A stretch of DNA of 17,770 nt from assembly GCA_016194825.1 (NCBI GenBank), contig JACQAR010000056.1, forward strand, positions 1 to 17,770, in the 5' to 3' direction. Below the pieces are notes generated by a model, which was not told the DNA's origin, ran no database searches, and saw only the letters and a program-made list of their open reading frames with translations. Of the stretch, positions 13,745 through 17,770 are shown piece by piece (position 1 is the first letter of the stretch; the number at the start of each line of letters is the position of its first letter). The DNA comes from Chlamydiia bacterium (GTDB lineage: Bacteria > Chlamydiota > Chlamydiia > Chlamydiales > SM23-39). Position numbers and translations under genes: made by a program.

Positions 13745-14531
13745 ACAAGCGATTGGCTTATTTGATTCGGGAGTCGGTGGCTTGACCGTACTGAAAGAGG
13801 TCGCCCGCCAGCTTCCCTATGAAAAATTGATCTATTTTGGAGATTTAGCTCACCTCCCTTATGGCAATAAGTCAAGCCAAGCGATCATCCGCTACTCCAT
13901 TGAAAATACGATGTTTTTCATGGAAAAAAAGGTGAAGATGCTGATTGTCGCATGCAATACGGCCTCTGTGTATTCTCTGGAGATTTTACAAAAAGTAGCT
14001 CCTTTCCCGGTGATCGGGGTCATCGACTGTTCGATCCAACAACTGATCCAATCGACTCGCAGTCAAGAAATCGCTGTATTGGGCACTGCGGGAACCATTG
14101 CCTCTCAAGTGCATCAGAGAAGACTTTTAGCAATAGCCCCCAATATCAAAGTGCACTCCATTGCATGTCCTCTCTTTGTCCCTCTTGTGGAAGAGGGGAT
14201 GTTTGAACACCCAGCAACAGAGCTGATTGTGGAACACTACTTAGCACCCTTGCAAAAAACCGCCACGGATGCCGTTTTGTTAGCTTGTACCCACTATCCG
14301 CTGCTTCAAAATACCATCCAGAAAATCGTTGGGCCAAATATCGCTCTCATTGAGCCGGCTCAAGCGTGCGCTAGCCAAGCAAAAGCGCTTCTTCATGAAA
14401 AAAAACTCCTCAATCCAGATACCACCTCCTCGCCTCCTGAATTTTATTCGAGCGATATCCCGGAACAATTCCAAAAGCTGGCGAGTCTTATTTTCGGCTC
14501 CCAGATCGAGAAAGTGCATCTGAAGCATTAG
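13686..14531 (+). CDS. murI: Glutamate racemase MurI
   Basis: MurI makes D-glutamate for the peptidoglycan stem peptide. The protein has 281 residues from ATG 13686. The N-terminal signature GLFDSGVGGLTVLKE includes D27 and S28. The two catalytic cysteines are C90 in IVACNTAS and C201 in LLACTHYPLL, each in a canonical motif. All active-site landmarks are present, so it should be functional. The chosen start overlaps the LysM gene by 59 nt and gives about 20 residues before the family begins. No other ATG, GTG or TTG lies between it and the conserved part, so the overlap appears real unless ATT is used. As I recall, Chlamydiaceae lack murI and use DapF instead, which makes this copy a useful marker. 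Confidence 0.95.
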   Translation: MTSNKTSSSSDNNSKFRTDKQAIGLFDSGVGGLTVLKEVARQLPYEKLIYFGDLAHLPYGNKSSQAIIRYSIENTMFFMEKKVKMLIVACNTASVYSLEILQKVAPFPVIGVIDCSIQQLIQSTRSQEIAVLGTAGTIASQVHQRRLLAIAPNIKVHSIACPLFVPLVEEGMFEHPATELIVEHYLAPLQKTATDAVLLACTHYPLLQNTIQKIVGPNIALIEPAQACASQAKALLHEKKLLNPDTTSSPPEFYSSDIPEQFQKLASLIFGSQIEKVHLKH

Positions 14532-14542
14532 GCTATTTTTTA

Positions 14543-14569
14543 GAGTTTTTCTTGAAGAAAACTCGTTTT
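14543..14569 (+). terminator. Probable terminator after murI
   Basis: GAGTTTT (14543-14549) pairs with AAAACTC (14558-14564), with an extra T.G pair closing a six-base loop, followed by GTTTTC. It lies 12 nt after the murI stop and would end the long tol-pal-murI transcript before the response regulator. Confidence 0.5.
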
Positions 14570-14635
14570 CGTGAAAGTATTTCGTATAGCGCAAGCCGAT
14601 TCTGAAAAAAACGGTTGCATTCATGGGAGTTAAAG

Positions 14636-15331
14636 ATGTCGCAGAAGAAACGAATCCTTTTGATTGAAGATGAAGAAGATATTGCAGCCCTCATCAAGTT
14701 GCAGGCAGAAATTTCAGGCTACAAATTACATGTGGAGGTCGATGGCATCAACGGGTACCGAGCGATAGAACGAGAAAAGCCCGATTTGGTCATTCTCGAT
14801 CTGATGTTACCTGGTGAAAATGGGCTCGATGTATGCCGGAAGATGAAAGGAAATAGTGATCTTAAGAACATTCCAGTCATCATCCTCTCAGCTAAAGGCG
14901 AAGAGCTTGATATCGTCCTCGGTTTAGAGTTAGGGGCTGATGACTATGTAGCAAAACCCTTTTCCCCAAAAGTGCTCTTCTCTCGCATCAAAGCCATCTT
15001 GCGCCGGGGTAAAGAACCAGAAAAAGCCAGCAAAGCGGTTCGTTTTGCCGAATTCATCTTAGAAATTGACCGATACATTCTTCGTAAAGGGGAAAAACAA
15101 ATCCCTCTTACCCTGTCGGAATTTGGCATTTTACGCCGCTTGGTTACGAATCGCGGCAAAGTCTTGACTCGCAATCAGCTACTCGAAGACATCAACAACG
15201 ATGATGCCTTCATTGTCGATCGGAATATTGACGTCCATATCGCCTCTCTGCGCAAAAAACTAGGTCCTACCTTCAACTGGGTAGAAACGGTCCGCGGAGT
15301 GGGCTATCGATTCAAAGAAGAACCAGTCTAA
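14636..15331 (+). CDS. OmpR/PhoB-type response regulator
   Basis: This 231-residue transcription factor has a receiver domain (1-120) and a winged-helix DNA-binding domain (130-231). The receiver has a complete active site: acidic pair E11/D12, phosphoacceptor D55 in VILDLMLPGENG, the Ser in IILSAKGE, and the Lys in DDYVAKPF. This is unlike ChxR of Chlamydiaceae, which lacks the conserved phosphorylation residues. The effector domain shows LTLSEFGILRRLVTNRGKVLTRNQLL and the recognition-helix region NIDVHIASLRKKL...VETVRGVGYRF. ATG 14636 is preceded by GGGAG at 14625-14629; a TTG at 14615 is rejected. No histidine kinase is in the window. The codons after GYR lie within the outer arm of the inverted repeat (15306-15367). 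Confidence 0.93.
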   Translation: MSQKKRILLIEDEEDIAALIKLQAEISGYKLHVEVDGINGYRAIEREKPDLVILDLMLPGENGLDVCRKMKGNSDLKNIPVIILSAKGEELDIVLGLELGADDYVAKPFSPKVLFSRIKAILRRGKEPEKASKAVRFAEFILEIDRYILRKGEKQIPLTLSEFGILRRLVTNRGKVLTRNQLLEDINNDDAFIVDRNIDVHIASLRKKLGPTFNWVETVRGVGYRFKEEPV

Positions 15332-15367
15332 AAAAGCTTTTTCGCTGAATAGACAGTCGGGGACAAG
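15306..15367 (+). repeat. Left outer arm of nested inverted repeat
   Basis: Positions 15306-15342 match the reverse complement of 15906-15942 with two mismatches in 37, and 15344-15367 match 15860-15883 perfectly over 24 bp. The arm begins inside the last codons of the response regulator and runs through AAAAAGCTTTTT into GGGGACAAG. GGGGACAA/TTGTCCCC at 15359-15376 is also a local hairpin. Confidence 0.85.
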
Positions 15368-15505
15368 ATTGTCCCCCGCTGCCCCCTTGCGACTCATCTC
15401 GCTTCGCTAAATCGTGTGCTCGTCGGGAGGGCGTGCGCAGCACAGCCCTCCGTCGCCCCTAGACGGGGCTCTCCTGCGCTACGATTTTGCTTTGAGATCT
15501 GAGTC

Positions 15506-15529
15506 GGAGGGCTGGCTCATGCACTCGCA
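15506..15529 (+). repeat. Left inner arm of nested inverted repeat
   Basis: This 24-bp stretch (GGAGGGCTGG...CACTCGCA) is the perfect reverse complement of 15837-15860. On the right side the inner and outer arms are directly adjacent; on the left they are separated by 138 bp (15368-15505). Confidence 0.85.
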
Positions 15530-15582
15530 GTCCCTGAACCTATCCGAATAAAAAGTTTCGGTCGATTTTGCGGTTCTTTTGA

Positions 15583-15659
15583 GCCGATTTTCGATTCAAA
15601 ATTGGGGGGCAATATCGACACCCAGTATATTGCCCCCCAATTTTGAATCGAAAAGCGGC
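15583..15659. repeat. Central long hairpin
   Basis: The 24 bp at 15592-15615 pair perfectly with 15627-15650 around an 11-nt loop. Four further T-A pairs, one mismatch and four G/C pairs extend the stem to 33 positions. The stem includes a run of six G facing six C. Weaker pairing continues outward on both sides. Confidence 0.9.
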
Positions 15660-15765
15660 CAAAATAATCCCCAAAAGCGACAGAATAGATTCGGTTCTTG
15701 AAATAGGGCTTACAATCATGGTATGGCCTCTTCGGAGTCCCAGAGTCTGCATCGCCTACTCTGAC

Positions 15766-15786
15766 AATGTAAAGCGGCTTTACATT
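15766..15786 (-). repeat. 21-bp palindrome, copy 3 (intergenic)
   Basis: AATGTAAAG, CGG, CTTTACATT: a perfect 9-bp inverted repeat, and the exact reverse complement of copy 2. Unlike the other two copies it lies in non-coding DNA, inside the nested inverted repeat. Confidence 0.9.
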
Positions 15787-15836
15787 GGGCTTTTCCAGCG
15801 ATTTGTTCGTCCTGGCTCACGACACGAGCACGCAGT

Positions 15837-15942
15837 TGCGAGTGCATGAGCCAGCCCTCCTTGTCCCCGACTGTCTATTCAGCAGAAAAGCTCTCTTTCC
15901 AGCAGAAAAAGCTTTTTTAAACTGGTTCCTCTTTGAATCGAT
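15837..15942 (-). repeat. Right inner and outer arms of nested inverted repeat
   Basis: 15837-15860 mirrors 15506-15529. 15860-15883 mirrors 15344-15367. 15906-15942 mirrors 15306-15342, including an inverted copy of the end of the response-regulator gene. A 21-nt segment (15884-15904) interrupts the outer arm and looks like a partial tandem copy of CAGCAGAAAA(A)GCT. Confidence 0.85.
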
Positions 15943-16007
15943 TATCATGGCCAGCGTAGACAAAAATCTCCCTACGCGCTACTTACAGACGTAGTGAGGG
16001 GAGCTCT

Positions 16008-16328
16008 ATGAAACGTGCGATTTTCTTCGCTTTTGTCGCCTTATCTGCCAATACACTATTTGCCAATGCACCTGCCTTAGACAGGCAAGACCGGCACGTG
16101 ATGGAACAAGCCAGTCCTCGGACTGTGGAACGGATGGACCGCAAAGAGCCGCTCACCTTGAGTGACATCATCAAGCTCAGCCAGTCCGGTATCAGCGATG
16201 ACGCGATTATCCATTATTTAAAGCAATCACAGACGCTGTATCCGCTCACCCAATCGCAAACGCGACGCATGCTCGATGCGGGTGTGAGCCAACGAGTTTT
16301 ACATGCTATGTTACATAGGGAAATGTGA
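16008..16328 (+). CDS. Small exported protein with paired helical G-[IV]-S motifs
   Basis: This 106-residue protein begins with a clear signal peptide (KRAIFFAFVALSANTLFANA, cleavage probably after residue 20 or 21). The mature part ends in two related segments, LTLSDIIKLSQSGISDDAII and LTQSQTRRMLDAGVSQRVLH. Each is a helix followed by G-[I/V]-S and another helix. Short exported proteins or lipoproteins with this pattern are known in Chlamydiae, Verrucomicrobia and Planctomycetes, but I know of no assigned function. ATG 16008 has a strong GAGGGGAG (15996-16003) just upstream. A possible stem, CTCC/GGAG plus CTACG/CGTAG, could hide that site. The stop overlaps the next start, implying coexpression. 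Confidence 0.82.
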   Translation: MKRAIFFAFVALSANTLFANAPALDRQDRHVMEQASPRTVERMDRKEPLTLSDIIKLSQSGISDDAIIHYLKQSQTLYPLTQSQTRRMLDAGVSQRVLHAMLHREM

Positions 16329-17365
16329 AAAGTTTGTTGCTAAAAAAAAGGAAAGAGCTTACACGGTATAGGGCAACAAACCCCTTTAACCCGTCCGCTG
16401 AAACTATGTCAACGCAACTTGAAACACCCCAAGCAACCCCCTTCGATGATGCCTTCTTCCAGCACAACCTTCCTCAGTATTATCGGGCGATTTTGCAGAA
16501 ATTTAAGAAAGTGGTCGCCAACTCTGTCCGCTTCCACCTGATATTTGCCACTCTGATGCTGGCAGAGATCTGTTTTTCCCTTCCTATTTTGCGAAAACCG
16601 GCCCTTTTTGCCTTTGCTCTCGGCCTATTTTTCCTGACAGTTTTTTGCTATTGCATCTTGTTCTTTTACATGAGCGCAAAAAAGCCAGAACAACTCACTG
16701 CGATTCGCGAAGAGTTCCTGACAGCTTGCCGCCAACTGCTACCAACGCCTCCGGGAGAAGCACAGCACCATCTTTCTTTAGCAGCAGCGCTACTGAAGCT
16801 CTCTGCGTATCTCGACAGTCTAGAAACCCAACCACCCGCTTATCTACAAGCGCTCGAGCCGCTGATTCAGAGCATGTCGAAATACTGCTATCGGAAAGAT
16901 GTATTTCGAATGCAACAGCTTCTCTTACATGCAGCGATCGAAGAGCATCTCAAGCAGATCCGCATTACGCCGACCGATCTGGAACTACACGCTTCTTTAG
17001 CCAATGCCTATGTCGATCTTTCACAGCTTTATGAACCCCATATCGAACACCAGAAAAAATGTGAGGCTGCCCATCGACTGGCTATTGATGAGTTCAAAAT
17101 CTTGAGTCACTATGCGCCCAACGATCCTTGGGCCCATGAGCAGCTCGCAGATGGGTACCACGCTATGAAAATGGTTCAAGAAGAGACGGAAGAAGTGGAA
17201 CTTCTCTCTCGTCTAAAGCCCCAAAATCCCGATGTGCTATTTCGGCTAGGCGCCCTCTATTTCGAGCAAGGGCGGAATGCCAATGGACTCAAAGTCTACG
17301 AAGAGTTGATCCAGCTGCATTATAAGAAAGCAGAAGAGCTCATTGCCCTCTACGGTTCTCTCTAA
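16325..17365 (+). CDS. Membrane protein with two helices and TPR-like C-terminal half
   Basis: This 346-residue protein is not recognised as a named family. Residues about 70-88 and 92-115 are strongly hydrophobic and form a hairpin in the membrane. The rest is helical. TPR-like repeats are evident from about residue 215: LHASLANAYVDLSQLYEP, then PWAHEQLADGYHAMKMV and PDVLFRLGALYFEQGRNANG. The GTG start at 16325 overlaps the preceding stop (GTGA) and has AGGG four bases upstream. An ATG at 16406 would remove 27 mostly polar residues but has no visible ribosome-binding site. Coupling to the exported protein upstream suggests a joint envelope role, with the TPR side as a scaffold; this is inference. 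Confidence 0.85.
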   Translation: MKSLLLKKRKELTRYRATNPFNPSAETMSTQLETPQATPFDDAFFQHNLPQYYRAILQKFKKVVANSVRFHLIFATLMLAEICFSLPILRKPALFAFALGLFFLTVFCYCILFFYMSAKKPEQLTAIREEFLTACRQLLPTPPGEAQHHLSLAAALLKLSAYLDSLETQPPAYLQALEPLIQSMSKYCYRKDVFRMQQLLLHAAIEEHLKQIRITPTDLELHASLANAYVDLSQLYEPHIEHQKKCEAAHRLAIDEFKILSHYAPNDPWAHEQLADGYHAMKMVQEETEEVELLSRLKPQNPDVLFRLGALYFEQGRNANGLKVYEELIQLHYKKAEELIALYGSL

Positions 17366-17367
17366 AG

Positions 17368-17399
17368 GACGATCTCTAAAAGTTGATTCAGAGATCGTC
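17368..17399. terminator. Stem-loop between convergent genes
   Basis: GACGATCTCT (17368-17377) pairs perfectly with AGAGATCGTC (17390-17399) around a 12-nt loop, two bases after the TPR gene stop and 21 bases before the end of the convergent gene. No T-run follows on either strand, so it may act as a bidirectional weak terminator or mRNA end. Confidence 0.5.
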
Positions 17400-17420
17400 A
17401 CCAAGAATAAGAGACTGCGA

Positions 17421-17770
17421 TTAACTCCAATTTCTGGGATTATTTGGGTCTCTTTGCTGTCTGAAGTAGTCCTGAGCTGGGTCATGATAATGAAAGTCAA
17501 CAGGGTGATTGAATCCGGTTCCTGGCCAACAACTGCTGACCACTGTGTCTGTTTTACAGGCGGTCACGTCAATAGTACCCTCTGTCTTCATTCCATTAAG
17601 TCTCGCAATGTTCATTTGCGTATTTGGCATCTCAGCTCGAGCTGGCGGTTTGAATGGAATGAAAGGTCCTATAACCCCAGCAACCACACCATTTACGAAA
17701 TTCGTTTTAACGACTTGCACAAAACTTTCGGAGTTAGCGGATGTTACAGTTTCCACAGTTCCAATATGAC
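17421..17770 (-). CDS. C-terminal part of an unrecognised protein (5' end outside window)
   Basis: The minus-strand frame is open from the window edge to TAA at 17421-17423, giving at least 115 residues. It has no stop, and the GTG at 17756 is not needed as a start. The sequence is neither low-complexity nor membrane-like and ends in a polar, aromatic tail (HPVDFHYHDPAQDYF, then RDPNNPRNWS). I recognise no domain. The opposite strand also has an open frame (17509 onward), but it needs a TTG start without a ribosome-binding site and looks like an antisense shadow. Two cysteines about 12 residues apart (TACKTD, SSCWPG) might form a disulfide if it is exported. It is on the strand opposite to the TPR gene, with the hairpin at 17368-17399 between them. 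Confidence 0.55.
   Translation of the reverse strand, partial: HIGTVETVTSANSESFVQVVKTNFVNGVVAGVIGPFIPFKPPARAEMPNTQMNIARLNGMKTEGTIDVTACKTDTVVSSCWPGTGFNHPVDFHYHDPAQDYFRQQRDPNNPRNWS

Larger units (their letters stand above)
15332..16007. other. 676-bp gene-free, highly structured region
   Basis: I see no convincing gene here. A 69-codon frame at 15785-15994 is made of repeat-arm sequence and has no family features. The region holds outer inverted arms (15306-15367 with 15860-15942), inner arms (15506-15529 with 15837-15860), a central long hairpin (15583-15659), and the third 21-bp palindrome (15766-15786). There are also local stem-loops, for example GGAGGGC/GCCCTCC and GCCCC/GGGGC between about 15426 and 15469. 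The arms are nested symmetrically, so the whole could form a cruciform or foldback. It could be a non-autonomous mobile element, a structured RNA or a chromosome-organisation site. No transposase or rRNA/tRNA features are present. Confidence 0.7.

Noticed and set aside
15306..15942. CRISPR array or complete insertion sequence in the foldback region
   Set aside because: The repeats are inverted and nested rather than regularly spaced direct repeats, and no transposase or remnant of one can be read in any frame.
15785..15994. 69-codon frame in the structured region
   Set aside because: It is built from inverted-repeat arm sequence, has a TTG start, no ribosome-binding site and no recognisable domain.
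17509..17769. Plus-strand 86-codon frame at the window end with a hydrophobic stretch
   Set aside because: It needs a TTG start without a ribosome-binding site and is antisense to a frame that is open to the window edge and has a more protein-like composition.

Overview
The window looks like a chromosomal segment of a chlamydia-related bacterium (phylum Chlamydiae, outside or basal to the Chlamydiaceae). The evidence is gene order and gene type. dnaB, mnmG and lplA sit together as I remember for Chlamydia trachomatis. A Bacillus-type succinate dehydrogenase (sdhC-sdhA-sdhB), tatD, and a tolQ-tolR-tolA-like-tolB-pal-LysM lipoprotein run follow the order I remember for CT591-CT601, except that dsbD is not seen between tatD and tolQ. 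By eye the base composition is near 50% GC, higher than most chlamydiae. I do not assign a genus.

Layout. Positions 1-1013 hold the 3' part of dnaB. At 1082-2182 a lineage-specific, proline-rich protein with a possible SH2-like C-terminal region is inserted where dnaB and mnmG would otherwise be neighbours. A promoter at 2191-2219 leads into a 29-codon basic ribosomal protein (bS22/mS38 type), mnmG and lplA. Between lplA and the convergent sdhB lies a structured RNA gene on the minus strand (about 5041 to 4878) with its own promoter, a 12-bp closing stem and a T-run; 6S RNA is my best guess. tatD-sdhC-sdhA-sdhB form a tightly packed minus-strand operon. Divergent from it is a plus-strand Tol-Pal envelope operon (tolQ, tolR, tolA-like, tolB, pal, a coiled-coil LysM lipoprotein) that runs into murI (glutamate racemase). 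A PhoB/OmpR-type response regulator without a nearby kinase follows.

Positions 15332-16007 carry no gene. This stretch, plus the last codons of the response regulator, forms a nested inverted-repeat structure of about 637 bp with a large hairpin at its centre. Beyond it are a small exported protein and a translationally coupled membrane TPR protein, then the 3' end of an unrecognised minus-strand gene that leaves the window.

Three points stand out. One is the proline-rich/SH2-like protein inserted into conserved synteny. The second is the nested foldback element whose outer arm includes the end of a coding gene. The third is a 21-bp palindrome, AATGTAAAG-3 nt-CTTTACATT, found three times: inside lplA, inside tatD and inside the foldback region. 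Functionally the window combines replication (DnaB), tRNA modification and translation (MnmG, bS22-like), lipoylation (LplA), respiration (SDH) and envelope/peptidoglycan maintenance (Tol-Pal, LysM, MurI).
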